From positions 1 through 40,479 of the forward strand of contig NZ_QGKS01000173.1 of the NCBI RefSeq assembly GCF_003172935.1: a stretch of DNA of 40,479 bases. The letters run 5' to 3'. The notes below the pieces were generated by a model that ran no database searches, was not told where the DNA came from, and saw only the letters and a program-made list of their open reading frames with translations. The DNA is from Micromonospora sicca. GTDB lineage: Bacteria > Actinomycetota > Actinomycetes > Mycobacteriales > Micromonosporaceae. Of this stretch, positions 1 through 8,840 are shown in pieces. The stretch's first letter is position 1, and every line of letters begins with the position of its first letter. The position numbers were made by a program, and so were the translations under genes.

Positions 1-7
1 AGGGTAT

Positions 8-40
8 TCGTCGGCAGCGTCAGAGGTGTATAAGAGACAG
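8..40. other. Nextera read-1 transposon adapter left in the assembly
   Basis: These 33 bases match the Illumina Nextera read-1 adapter, including the 19-base Tn5 mosaic end at 22-40, apart from one T-to-G change at base 25. Bases 1-7 are probably also non-genomic. Genomic sequence starts at base 41. The adapter supplies a false stop codon to the minus-strand gene beside it and a false start (MYKRQ...) to a long plus-strand reading frame. Confidence 0.95.
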
Positions 41-781
41 GGAGAAGAGGGCGCCCTGGGGGTCGCGGAGGGCGGCGGTGCGGCCGGCCGGGATGTCGCG
101 GGGCGGGACCAGGATGGTGCCGCCGAGTTCGGCGGCGCGGGCGGCGGTGGCGTCGGCGTCGTCGACCGCGAAGTAGATCGACCAGTACGCCGGCAGGTCC
201 GCCGGCAGCTCCTCCAGCGGCGGCATCATCCCGGCGACCACCCGCGCCCCGCACCGCCAGCCGGTGTAGGTGACCGGGCCCATCGGCCGCTCCTCCGGCT
301 GCCAGCCGAAGACCAGCGCGTAGAACTCCTTCGCCCCCTCCGGATCGGGGGTGACCAGCTCGTTCCAGCACATGGCACCCGGCACGTTGAACAGCTCCGC
401 GCCCGGCATCGCCATCGGCTGCCAGACGCTGAACACCGCGCCGGCCCGGTCGGCGAGGACCGCCATCCGGCCCTGGTCGAAGACGTCGAACGGGGTGACC
501 AGAACCTGCCCGCCGGCCCGCTCCACCCGCCTGGCGACCAGGTCGGCGTCGTCGGTCGCCACGTACGTCGACCAGATCGGCACCTGGTCCGGGGTGGCCG
601 GCGGGCCGGCGCCGGCCACCGACCTGCCGTCCTTGAGGAAGACGGTGTACCCGCCCGCCTCCGGCTCCGGGGAGACCCGGCCGGTCCAGCCGAACAGCTG
701 CGGGTAGAACCGCTTCGCGTCCTCCAGGCCGGGCGTGGCCAGGTCGGCCCAGCAGGGCGTGCCGGGCTCGATGCCGTTCAC
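41..781 (-). CDS. VOC (glyoxalase/bleomycin-resistance fold) family protein, two domains, 3' end cut off
   Basis: The 247 genomic codons encode two tandem vicinal-oxygen-chelate domains, about residues 6-122 and 133-247. Each begins with a similar block (CWADLATPGLEDAKRFY and CWNELVTPDPEGAKEFY). Such double-VOC proteins resemble the mycobacterial CFP30B/27-kDa antigen type; substrate and metal cannot be read here. The start is GTG at 781, with GAGAGGGG upstream on the minus strand. The reading frame appears to run to a TGA near base 20, but the last six residues (LSLIHL) are translated adapter. The true C-terminus, probably some 10-15 residues, is missing. The gene is upstream of and codirectional with the ABC transporter genes' 3' end, with a 93-nt gap, so it is probably a separate unit. 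Confidence 0.85.
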
Positions 782-874
782 GGTGACCCCTCTCGCCGGT
801 GGCGGCCCGCTGGCACGCCCTGCCGGAATCGTGGCACCGTCCCGTCGGCCGCCGGGCGGGATTCGGACAAAAGG

Positions 875-1612
875 TCAGGTGAAACGGCGGCCCTCGTCCC
901 GCCGGTACGCCCAGCCGGCGATCGCCGCCAGCACGACGATCCAGACGCCGAGCATCACCACGGAGACCTGGTCGGGTCGCCAGTCCGTGGTCGCCGCCCA
1001 CATCAGCTCCACGGCGCCCCGGGTCGGCAGAAAGGGGGCGACCGCCTTGATGAGCCCGGGCGCGTCGTCCGGGCCGGAGAGCAGCCCGCCGCCGAAGGCG
1101 AGCGGGAAGAAGATGATCTGCGCGACCACGATTGCCGCCTTGCTCGGCAGCGAGTAGCCGACGGCCAGCCCCAGCAGGGTGAACGGCACCGAGATCACCG
1201 CGACCGTGGCCGCGCCGAGCAGGAACTGCACCGCGGTGACCCGGGCCGCGGTGCCTACCGCGGCGATGACCACCACCGGCAGCATCGACAGGTAGGTCAG
1301 CACCAGGCCGGCCAGGATCCGGCCGGCCAGGCGTGGGGCCGGTCCGGCCGGCAGGGTCCGGGTGTACGGGTTCCAGGGCTGGTCGCGGTCCTCGGCGACG
1401 CCGACGCCGTACTGGAAGATGTTGGCGCTCATCACCGCGAAGGTGACCATGGCGCCGGTGGCGTAGGTGGCGCCCGCCGCGTCGTCGCCGGCGAACGGCA
1501 CCACGAAGAAGAGCATCGCGGCGGCGGGGAAGAACGCGCTGCCGAACACCGCCACCGGGATCCGGACGATCTCCAGCAGCTGGTAGCGCGCGTGAACCAG
1601 GGCGAGCGGCAC
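875..1612 (-). CDS. ABC-2 type transporter permease
   Basis: This 245-residue integral membrane protein has about six hydrophobic segments (near residues 18-40, 50-68, 100-122, 128-150, 158-180 and 218-236) and the overall layout of ABC-2 permeases, which pair with a separate ATPase to export drugs, lipids or polymers. The GTG start at 1612 is chosen because AGGGAGG lies 6 nt upstream, overlapping the end of the ATPase gene; the two genes are only 11 nt apart. A short polar stretch with AEDRDQPWNPYTRTLPAGP follows the second segment, as expected for the cytoplasmic coupling region. The substrate is unknown. It could be an antibiotic or lipid exporter like many two-gene actinobacterial ABC-2 systems. 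Confidence 0.85.
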   Translation of the reverse strand: MPLALVHARYQLLEIVRIPVAVFGSAFFPAAAMLFFVVPFAGDDAAGATYATGAMVTFAVMSANIFQYGVGVAEDRDQPWNPYTRTLPAGPAPRLAGRILAGLVLTYLSMLPVVVIAAVGTAARVTAVQFLLGAATVAVISVPFTLLGLAVGYSLPSKAAIVVAQIIFFPLAFGGGLLSGPDDAPGLIKAVAPFLPTRGAVELMWAATTDWRPDQVSVVMLGVWIVVLAAIAGWAYRRDEGRRFT

Positions 1613-1623
1613 GGGTGGCCTCC

Positions 1624-2550
1624 CTAGACGGTGGTGGTCGCGGGCCGGTCGTCGGCGGTGATGGCGAGGAACGCCTCCTCCAGCGAGGTGGGGCGGACCT
1701 CCAGGTCGCGGAACGCGACCCTGGCGGTGACCAGGTCACGGACGAGCTGGTCGGCGTCGGTGGTGAGCAGGTGGGTACGCCCCTCGGTCCGCTCGGTGGC
1801 GACCACGCCCGGCAGGGGCGGCAGGTCGTCGGCGACGAGGCTGACCCGGCGTACGCCGACGATGCCGCGGACGGCGTCCACCGTGTCGTCGGCGAGCACC
1901 CGGCCGTGGCCGATCACCACCACCCGGTGCGCGAGCGCCTCCACCTCCTCCAGGTAGTGGCTGCTCAGCAGGACCGTGCCGCCGTCGGCGTGGAAGCCGC
2001 GGACGGCCTCCCAGAGGGTGTGCCGCGCCTCGACGTCCAGCCCGGTGGTCGGCTCGTCGAGGATGACCAGCCGGGGCCGGCCGACGAAGGCGAGGGCGAC
2101 CGCGAGCCGGCGGCGCTGGCCGCCGGAGAGACCGCCGGTCTGCCGCCGCACCTGCTCGGTGAGGCCGAACCGGTCCAGCAGTTCGCCCCGCGGGACCGGG
2201 TCGGGGAAGTGCGCGGCGACGAAGTCGACCACCTCGCCGACCCGAAGCGTGCCGGGCAGCCCGGTCTCCTGCGGGGTCACCCCGATCAGCCGTCGGCTGG
2301 CCGGGTCACGGGGGTCGCCGCCGAAGAGCTCCACCTGGCCGGCGGTCGGTCGGCGCAGCCCGACCAGCAGGTTGAGCAGGGTGCTCTTGCCGGCGCCGTT
2401 CGGGCCCAGTAGGCCGACCAGCTCGCCGGCGTGGACGGTCAGGTCGACCCGGTCCAGGGCGAGCACGTCGCCGTAGCGGCGGGTGGCCTGGTCGGCGCGG
2501 GCGAGCACGTCGCCGGGGATGGTCGCGGTTGCGGGCGCGATGTCTGGCAC
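1624..2550 (-). CDS. ABC transporter ATP-binding protein (ABC-2/DrrA type)
   Basis: This is the 308-residue ATPase subunit of the ABC-2 exporter, first gene of a two-gene operon with the permease 11 nt downstream. Walker A is GPNGAGKST (about residues 49-57), the signature LSGGQ is at 141-145, Walker B plus D-loop is LVILDEPTTGLD at 161-172, and the H-loop is SSHYLEE near 196-202. The C-terminal 80 residues carry the domain usual in DrrA-like ATPases. The GTG start at 2550 (VPDIAPATATIPG...) is preferred because conserved sequence begins just after it and AGGAG lies immediately upstream, although the spacing is only 2 nt. An in-frame ATG far upstream at 2889 would overlap the divergent gene at 2630 and adds non-conserved sequence. 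Confidence 0.88.
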   Translation of the reverse strand: MPDIAPATATIPGDVLARADQATRRYGDVLALDRVDLTVHAGELVGLLGPNGAGKSTLLNLLVGLRRPTAGQVELFGGDPRDPASRRLIGVTPQETGLPGTLRVGEVVDFVAAHFPDPVPRGELLDRFGLTEQVRRQTGGLSGGQRRRLAVALAFVGRPRLVILDEPTTGLDVEARHTLWEAVRGFHADGGTVLLSSHYLEEVEALAHRVVVIGHGRVLADDTVDAVRGIVGVRRVSLVADDLPPLPGVVATERTEGRTHLLTTDADQLVRDLVTARVAFRDLEVRPTSLEEAFLAITADDRPATTTV

Positions 2551-2616
2551 GGCTCCTGTATAGCCGCTCCGGGCCACCGGAGGGTGCCGGTGGTATCGGT
2601 TGTCGCCGATCTCCGG

Positions 2617-2622
2617 TAGGTT
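2617..2622 (+). promoter_or_regulatory. Possible -10 element of a leaderless promoter
   Basis: TAGGTT fits the actinobacterial TANNNT -10 form and lies 7 nt before the ATG at 2630. No good Shine-Dalgarno sequence precedes that ATG, so transcription may start at the initiation codon. No clear -35 is visible. Confidence 0.4.
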
Positions 2623-2629
2623 CCGGCGC

Positions 2630-3679
2630 ATGCGGATGCGTGCGCTCACCTGTCTCATCCTGGCCGCCGCCGTCCTCGCAACCGGTTCCGGGGCCACCTG
2701 GCGCCCGGAGCCGAGCTGGCAGCTCACCGACGCCGGGGTGACCGCCCGGCTGCGGGGGCTCGCCCCGGTGGACGGCCGGGTCGCCTGGGCCAGCGGCAGC
2801 GGCTCCACCGTGCTGCGGACCGTCGACGGTGGACGGCACTGGGCGCAGGTGGGGCCGCCCACCGACGTACCGCTGCAGTTCCGGGACATCGAGGCGTTCG
2901 ACGCGCGCCGGGCGGTGGTCCTGTCGATCGGGCCGGGCGGCGAGTCCCGGGTCTACCGCACCGACGACGGCGGGCGGAGCTGGGCGGAGACCTTCCGCAA
3001 CCCGGACGACGCGGCCTTCTACGACTGCCTCGCCTTCTTCGACGATCGGCACGGGCTGGCCCTGTCGGACCCGGTGGACGGCCGGTTCCGGCTGATCGCC
3101 ACCGCCGACGGTGGGCGCTCCTGGTCGGTGCTGCCCACCGCCGGCATGCCCGCCGCGCTGCCCGGCGAGTTCGCGTTCGCCGCGAGCGGCACCTGTCTGA
3201 TCACCGCCGACCACGGCCCGGACCGGGCCTGGTTCGCCACCGGCGGCGCGTCCACCGCACGGGTTTTCCGCACCGACGATCGGGGGCTGAGCTGGCAGGC
3301 CGCCGACACCCCGGTGCCCGGTGGCCCGTCCGCCGGCATCTACTCGCTGGCCTTCCGCGACCCCCGGCACGGCATCGCGCTGGGCGGCGACTTCGCCAGC
3401 CCGACCAGCGCTCCGGACGGCGCGGCCCGCTCCACCGACGGCGGTCGCAGCTGGACGGTCGCCGACGCGCAGCCCGGCGAGTACCGGTCCGGGGCGGCCT
3501 GGGCGCACGGCGGCACCGCCCTGGCGGTGGGCCCGACCGGCAGCGACGCCAGCCGGGACGGCGGCCGGACCTGGCGGCGCTTCGACACCGGCAGCTTCGA
3601 CGCGGTGGAGTGCACCCCGACGGGCGCCTGCTGGGCCTCCGGCGAGCAGGGGCGGGTGGCCCGGCTGAGCTGGCGCTGA
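2630..3679 (+). CDS. Exported BNR/Ycf48-like beta-propeller repeat protein
   Basis: This 349-residue protein has an N-terminal export signal (MRMRALTCLILAAAVLATGSG) and then at least six Asp-box/BNR-type turns: VDGGRHW, TDDGGRSW, TADGGRSW, TDDRGLSW, STDGGRSW and SRDGGRTW. Such repeats form beta-propellers in sialidases and in the photosystem assembly factor Ycf48. No sialidase catalytic set (the FRIP Arg motif, Tyr/Glu pair) is evident, so a sugar-cleaving activity should not be assumed; a structural or binding role outside the cell is as likely. The ATG at 2630 is chosen over a TTG at 2600 because it gives a clean signal peptide. It converges on the helD-like gene, leaving 4 nt between stop codons. 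Confidence 0.78.
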   Translation: MRMRALTCLILAAAVLATGSGATWRPEPSWQLTDAGVTARLRGLAPVDGRVAWASGSGSTVLRTVDGGRHWAQVGPPTDVPLQFRDIEAFDARRAVVLSIGPGGESRVYRTDDGGRSWAETFRNPDDAAFYDCLAFFDDRHGLALSDPVDGRFRLIATADGGRSWSVLPTAGMPAALPGEFAFAASGTCLITADHGPDRAWFATGGASTARVFRTDDRGLSWQAADTPVPGGPSAGIYSLAFRDPRHGIALGGDFASPTSAPDGAARSTDGGRSWTVADAQPGEYRSGAAWAHGGTALAVGPTGSDASRDGGRTWRRFDTGSFDAVECTPTGACWASGEQGRVARLSWR

Positions 3680-3690
3680 CGGGTCAGCCG
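3662..3690. terminator. Possible bidirectional terminator hairpin
   Basis: CGGCTGA (3662-3668) and TCAGCCG (3684-3690) are perfect 7-bp inverted arms around a 15-nt loop, spanning the stop codons of the two convergent genes. There is no T-tract and the loop is long, so this is weak. Confidence 0.3.
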
Positions 3691-5723
3691 AGCGGGTCCG
3701 GCAGCGGCTCCCGGTGCAGCACCGAGAGCCGGGAGACCGCCCGGGTCAGCACCACGTAGAGGCGGTGCAGCCCGCGCGGTTCGGCCGCGACGATCGCGGC
3801 CGGTTCGACGACCACGACGTGGTCGTACTCCAGGCCCTTGACCAGGGTCGCGGGCACCACGGTGACCCGCGCCGCGGTCGCCACGTCGTCGGCGCTCGCG
3901 GTCTCGACGCCCGCGTCGGCGAGCGCCGCCCGGAGCCCGTCCACCGCGTCCTCGGCGGCGATCACGCCGACCGAGCCGTCGTGCGCGAGCGCCGCCCGCA
4001 CCTCGGCCACCGCCGCCACGGTCAGGTCGGCCACCGTACGCACGTCCAGCGCGCCGTCGCGGCGCAGCGACTCGGCCGGCGGTACGTCGACGGCGAGGGC
4101 CGGCAGCAGCCGGTTGGCGAACGCGACCACCACCGCCGGCACCCGGAAGCCGATGCTCAGCGGCACCACCACCGCGTCCGGCTTGCCCAGGTGCGCCAGG
4201 GACTCCCGCCAGTCCGTGGCGGCCCACGGCGCGGTGCCCTGGGCCAGGTCGCCGAGGAGGGTGATCGAGCCGTGCTCGCTGCGCCGGGCGATGGCCCGGC
4301 ACTGCATCGGGGAGAGGTCCTGCGCCTCGTCGACCACCACGTGCCCGAAGCCGGCCGGTCGCTCGATCAGCCCGGCCGCCTCGTCGATCAGGACCGCGTC
4401 GGCCGCGGTCCACTTAGCGGCCTTCGGGGTGCGGCCGAGCTTCGTCCCGGTCGCCAGGAGTGCCTGCTCCTCGGCGGTGAGCAGCCCGTCGGCGGCGGTG
4501 GCGAGCGCGTCCGGGTCGGCGAGCAGGGTGTGCACGAGTCCTTCCGGGGTGAGCGCCGGCCAGACCGCGTCGAGGAAGGCGGTGACCGGCTTCGCCTTGG
4601 CCATCCGGCGCAGCCAGGCGTCGCTCGGTGACTCGGCGCGGCGGGCCTCGGACTGGCGTTGCAGCAGCCCCACCACCCGGGCCCGGACGCGCTCCCGGCC
4701 GGTGGCGTACGGCAGCCCTTCCCGGCGGGTCTCCTCGACCACCCGGTGCAGCGGGTCGAGGCCGATCCGCCAGCGGAACGAGCCGTCCGAGACCATGATC
4801 GGCTCGGTCGGCGCACCGATGTGCGCGTCGACGGCGCGGCGCAGCACCTCGGCCATCCGGACGTCGTGCTTGAGGGCCGCGACGGCCGAATCGTCCACGG
4901 CCCGCACCGGCGTCCGGGCGATCAGGTCCTCCACCGTCGCCTGCGCGACCTCGACCTCGCCGAGCGCCGGCAGCACCGCCGCGATGTACGACAGGAAGGC
5001 CCGGTTCGGCCCGACGATCAGCACTCCGGAGCGGCGCAGCCGTTCCCGGTGCAGGTAGAGCAGGTACGCGGCCCGGTGCAGCCCGACCGCGGTCTTACCG
5101 GTGCCGGGCGCCCCCTGGACGCAGATCGAGTCGGCCAGGTCGGCGCGGACCAGCTCGTCCTGCTCGGGCTGGATGGTGGCGACGATGTCCCGCATCGGCC
5201 CGACGCGGGGGCGCTCGATCTCGGCGGTGAGGATCCGGCTGGCGGTGCCCAGCTCCTCGCCCCGGTCCAGGTGCTCGTCCTCGAAGCTGGTGAGCAGGCC
5301 GCTGCTGAAGCCGAACCGGCGGCGGATCGCGACGCCCTGCGGGTCCCGGGCGCTGGCCCGGTAGAAGGAGCGGGAGACCGGGGCCCGCCAGTCCAGCACC
5401 AGCGGCTCGCCCGCCTCGTCGGTGACGTGCCGCCGCCCGACGTGGTACTCCCGCCCGGCGTGGTCGGGGTCGGTGTCGCCGAAGTCGAGCCGGCCGAAGA
5501 AGAGCGGGGTGGTCGGGTCGTCGGCGAGTTCGGCGACCCGCCGGGCGAGGGTGCGGCCCAGCATCTCCGCCGCGTACGGGTCGCCGGCGACCTGCTCGCC
5601 GCCGGCGAAGAGGGCTTCGGCGCGTTCCCGCATCCGGCGCAGCGCCGCTCGGGAGAGGTCCAGGTGGGCGCGTTCGGCGACGAGTTCGTCGTCCAGGGTC
5701 TGTTCTTGGGCGTGCAGGGTCAT
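3684..5723 (-). CDS. helD: HelD-family RNA polymerase-associated ATPase (UvrD/Rep-like helicase fold)
   Basis: The 679-residue protein has the HelD layout: a charged N-terminal helical arm (about residues 5-75), a domain containing EYHVGRRHV and DWRAPVSRSFYR, Walker A GAPGTGKT (204-211), a long insertion (about 290-440), Walker B DEAQD (465-469), and C-terminal helicase 2A motifs with GLEYDHVVVVEP and YVVLTRAVSRLSVLHR. HelD proteins use ATP to pull stalled RNA polymerase off DNA, and the actinobacterial HelR subgroup protects RNA polymerase from rifamycins. Whether this copy does so cannot be told; I found no rifamycin-associated element (the inverted repeat typical of rifamycin-induced genes) between 5724 and 5937. 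ATG at 5723 is chosen because GAGGAG lies 7 nt upstream. An in-frame start at 5813 lacks that support. Confidence 0.88.
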   Translation of the reverse strand: MTLHAQEQTLDDELVAERAHLDLSRAALRRMRERAEALFAGGEQVAGDPYAAEMLGRTLARRVAELADDPTTPLFFGRLDFGDTDPDHAGREYHVGRRHVTDEAGEPLVLDWRAPVSRSFYRASARDPQGVAIRRRFGFSSGLLTSFEDEHLDRGEELGTASRILTAEIERPRVGPMRDIVATIQPEQDELVRADLADSICVQGAPGTGKTAVGLHRAAYLLYLHRERLRRSGVLIVGPNRAFLSYIAAVLPALGEVEVAQATVEDLIARTPVRAVDDSAVAALKHDVRMAEVLRRAVDAHIGAPTEPIMVSDGSFRWRIGLDPLHRVVEETRREGLPYATGRERVRARVVGLLQRQSEARRAESPSDAWLRRMAKAKPVTAFLDAVWPALTPEGLVHTLLADPDALATAADGLLTAEEQALLATGTKLGRTPKAAKWTAADAVLIDEAAGLIERPAGFGHVVVDEAQDLSPMQCRAIARRSEHGSITLLGDLAQGTAPWAATDWRESLAHLGKPDAVVVPLSIGFRVPAVVVAFANRLLPALAVDVPPAESLRRDGALDVRTVADLTVAAVAEVRAALAHDGSVGVIAAEDAVDGLRAALADAGVETASADDVATAARVTVVPATLVKGLEYDHVVVVEPAAIVAAEPRGLHRLYVVLTRAVSRLSVLHREPLPDPLG

Positions 5724-5837
5724 CCACGTACTCCTCGACACGGGGAAAAACACTGCCGCTCGCGTTTCCGACCGGTGGGTCGGCGCGGGGACGTCCGGTG
5801 CGGTGCTACACACCTCGGCCGTCAGGCGGGACAGGGC

Positions 5838-5865
5838 AGCCTACTCCCGCCAGCTGGGTGGGCAA
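5838..5865 (-). promoter_or_regulatory. Candidate promoter of the helD-like gene
   Basis: Read on the minus strand, TTGCCC (5865-5860) and TAGGCT (5843-5838) are separated by 16 nt, close to the principal-sigma form. The leader to the ATG at 5723 would be about 110 nt. Confidence 0.35.
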
Positions 5866-5901
5866 CCGGATATCCGGCATGCCACCCCGTCGGGTCGGCC
5901 G

Positions 5902-5931
5902 TTGGCCCGGTCGGCCGGCGGGCGGGATCAT
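5902..5931 (+). promoter_or_regulatory. Candidate promoter of the ArsR-like regulator gene
   Basis: TTGGCC (5902-5907), an 18-nt spacer and GATCAT (5926-5931) precede the ATG at 5938 by 6 nt, so the transcript could be leaderless. The six Gs between may alternatively act as a poor ribosome site. Confidence 0.35.
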
Positions 5932-5937
5932 GGGGGG

Positions 5938-6519
5938 ATGACCGAGGCGCGCCCCGAGCAGCGCCGGGTGACGATCAGCGACCCGCAGGTGATGCGGGCG
6001 CTGGCCCATCCGGCCCGAATCGCGATCATGGAACATCTCAGCTCACTGGAGGGCGGCGCGACCGCCACCGAGTGCGCCGAGATCGCCGGCCTGTCGCCGA
6101 GCGCGACCAGCTACCACCTGCGGGCGTTGGCGAAGTTCGGGCTGATCGAGCCGGCGCCGAGCCGGGGTGACGCGCGGGAGCGGGTGTGGCGGGCGTTCAG
6201 CCCCTCCTACTACATCGAGCCCGGACGGTCGGCCGGCTCCGAGGCGCGGGCCGCCGAGCGGGCCCTGGTGGAGGCGCACACGGCCCGCGACGCGCAGCGG
6301 ACATTCGACTGGCTCGACCGGGCGGCGGACGAGCCGCCGGAGTGGTACGACGCCGCCCGGCTCAGCGACACCCTGCTGCTGCTCACGGCCGAGGAACTCG
6401 CCGGGCTCAACGAGTCGATCCAGGAGCTGATGGCGCCCTACCGCCGGCGGATCCGCAGGGACCCGCCGGCGGGCGCCCGCACCGTCGCCGTGCAGTACCG
6501 GGCGCTGCCCATCGATTGA
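5938..6519 (+). CDS. ArsR/HTH_20-type winged-helix transcriptional regulator
   Basis: This 193-residue regulator has an N-terminal winged helix (about residues 18-85: ISDPQVMRALAHPARIAIMEHL, then ATECAEIAGLSPSATSYHLRAL and a charged wing) and a C-terminal helical part of unknown ligand. The helix-turn-helix pattern, with SYHLRAL as recognition-helix end, is that of ArsR-like proteins fused to a C-terminal effector region. No Cys metal-site motif (ELCVCDL type) is present, so metal sensing is unlikely. It lies 43 nt before an MFS exporter gene, and a 52-bp palindrome covers that gene's promoter and start, which makes the exporter its most likely target. The ATG at 5938 is the only in-frame start that begins at conserved sequence. 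Confidence 0.85.
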   Translation: MTEARPEQRRVTISDPQVMRALAHPARIAIMEHLSSLEGGATATECAEIAGLSPSATSYHLRALAKFGLIEPAPSRGDARERVWRAFSPSYYIEPGRSAGSEARAAERALVEAHTARDAQRTFDWLDRAADEPPEWYDAARLSDTLLLLTAEELAGLNESIQELMAPYRRRIRRDPPAGARTVAVQYRALPID

Positions 6520-6526
6520 CGGGGGC

Positions 6527-6556
6527 TTGTGCGGACCAGATGTGAAGCACTATTTT
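6527..6556 (+). promoter_or_regulatory. Candidate leaderless promoter of the MFS exporter
   Basis: TTGTGC (6527-6532), an 18-nt spacer and TATTTT (6551-6556) form a plausible principal-sigma promoter; the ATG at 6563 is 6 nt after the -10. There is no convincing Shine-Dalgarno sequence, so transcription probably starts at or next to the initiation codon. Confidence 0.5.
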
Positions 6557-6583
6557 CGAAGTATGGCCTTCACATCTGGTCCG
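6532..6583. promoter_or_regulatory. 52-bp interrupted palindrome over promoter and start codon (probable operator)
   Basis: CGGACCAGATGTGAAG (6532-6547) is repeated exactly as its reverse complement at 6568-6583. The centre between 6557 and 6558 is also the centre of TTCGAA (6555-6560). The left arm fills the -35/-10 spacer and the right arm lies in the first codons of the MFS gene. A dimeric repressor bound here would block initiation; the ArsR-like regulator upstream is the obvious candidate. In RNA, only the part after transcription start would exist if leaderless, so an mRNA hairpin is less likely than a DNA operator. Confidence 0.65.
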
Positions 6584-7858
6584 TCGCGCTGGTCCGACGT
6601 CTGGCTCACCACGGCCGCGCGGGGCATCTCCAGCTGTGGGGACTTTCTCGCCGCGAGCGCCCTCACCCTGGCCCTGCAGTCCGCCGGGGCGGGCGGCCTG
6701 GCCGTCTCCGGCCTGCTGCTCGCGGCCACCCTGCCGCTGGTGGCGCTCGCCCCGCTGACCGGACGCCTCGCCGACCGGGTGGACAGCCGGCTCCTGCTGG
6801 TGATCGCCGGGCTCGCCCAGGCCGGGGTCTGCCTCGCCCTCGCGTACGCCGACGATCCGGTCCTGGTCATCGCCCTGGTGGCGGTGCTCGCCGCCGGGCT
6901 CGCGGTCACCCAGCCGGTGCTCGCCGCGCTGGTGCCCGCCATGGTCCGGGCCGCGGACCTGCCCCGGGCGAGCGCCCTCAACCAGACCGCCGGCACCCTC
7001 GGCGCGCTGGCCGGGCCGGCGCTGGCCGGGGTGCTGGTCGGCGAGTTCGGCGCGCGCCTGCCACTGCTCGTCGACGCCGGCAGCTACCTCGCGCTGGTGG
7101 CGGCCGGGCTGCTCATCCGTACCCGACGGGGCGGCTCCCGACGGGCGGACCCGGCGGCCACCGGGCCCGGGACGGCCACGACCGGCTGGCGGTTGCGCCG
7201 CGACCCGCTGCTGGTCGTGATGGTCGGCACCCTCGCCGCGGTGATCGGTGCGGTCGGGGCGATCAACGTGATCGAGGTCTTCTTCATCCGGGAGACGCTG
7301 GGCAGCTCCACCACCGTGTACGGCGTGGTGACCGGCGCCTGGACGCTCGGCATCGTGCTCGGCGGTTGGCTCTTCGCCCGGCTCGCCCGGCGGCTGGTGG
7401 ACGACGGCGCGCTGCTCGGCGCCGGTCTGGCCCTGCTCGGCGGCTGCTGCCTGGCGGTCCTGGCCTCGGCGGCGGTGCCGTCCGCGGCGTTGCTCGTGCC
7501 GATCTGGCTGCTCGGCGGGGTGGCCAACGGGGGCGACAACGTCTTCAACAACCTGCTGCTGGCCCGCCGGGTTCCCGAGGCGTCCCGGGGCCGGGCGTTC
7601 GCCGTCTTCGGCGCCGCGGTCCAGGGGGCCGGGATGGCCGGGTTCCTGGTCGGCGGCCTGCTGCTGGAGCTGGCCGAACCCCGGCCGCTGGTCGCCGGCT
7701 GCGGGGTGGCCGGCCTGCTCGTGGTCGCCGCGGTGGCGGTCCCGGTCCGCCGGGCGGTCCGCGCCGAGCGGGCGGCCGTGGCCCGACCGGACGACCGCGG
7801 CCCGGCGGTCGACCGCGTGGCGGCTGCGGAGTTGGCCACTCCGACGCCATCCCGGTGA
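6563..7858 (+). CDS. MFS transporter, multidrug-efflux type
   Basis: The 431-residue protein has about 12 hydrophobic segments and the MFS loop motif GRLADRVDSRLLLV between segments 2 and 3 (near residues 67-80), with a central hydrophilic loop near residues 185-215. The overall form matches exporters of the DHA3/MefA-like type that use the proton gradient; the substrate is unknown. It follows the ArsR-like regulator in the same direction with its own apparent promoter inside a palindrome, a common layout for a drug-inducible exporter. ATG 6563 is selected because it sits 6 nt after the -10-like TATTTT and begins at the first recognisable MFS sequence; an earlier in-frame start at 6527 adds 12 unlike residues. 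Confidence 0.88.
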   Translation: MAFTSGPSRWSDVWLTTAARGISSCGDFLAASALTLALQSAGAGGLAVSGLLLAATLPLVALAPLTGRLADRVDSRLLLVIAGLAQAGVCLALAYADDPVLVIALVAVLAAGLAVTQPVLAALVPAMVRAADLPRASALNQTAGTLGALAGPALAGVLVGEFGARLPLLVDAGSYLALVAAGLLIRTRRGGSRRADPAATGPGTATTGWRLRRDPLLVVMVGTLAAVIGAVGAINVIEVFFIRETLGSSTTVYGVVTGAWTLGIVLGGWLFARLARRLVDDGALLGAGLALLGGCCLAVLASAAVPSAALLVPIWLLGGVANGGDNVFNNLLLARRVPEASRGRAFAVFGAAVQGAGMAGFLVGGLLLELAEPRPLVAGCGVAGLLVVAAVAVPVRRAVRAERAAVARPDDRGPAVDRVAAAELATPTPSR

Positions 7859-8743
<885 letters not shown>

Positions 8744-8784
8744 CCAGGCCGGCCGCTCCGGTTCTGCCGGCCGGTCTGAAACGA

Positions 8785-8824
8785 CGACGTGGCGGCATCC
8801 CGGGGTCGGGACACCGCCACGTCG
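8785..8824. terminator. Bidirectional terminator between mqnA and the hydrolase pair
   Basis: CGACGTGGCGG (8785-8795) and CCGCCACGTCG (8814-8824) form a perfect 11-bp stem, with a further TCCC/GGGA pairing inside the loop. It sits between convergent stop codons. No T-tract follows, as is usual in GC-rich actinobacteria. Confidence 0.7.
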
Positions 8825-8840
8825 GCGAAGCGGAGACGGC

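Noticed and set aside
26..1627. A 533-codon plus-strand frame beginning MYKRQ
   Set aside because: Its start is in the sequencing adapter and it is the complement of the VOC and ABC permease genes; Arg/Gly/Pro-rich content is typical of a GC shadow frame.
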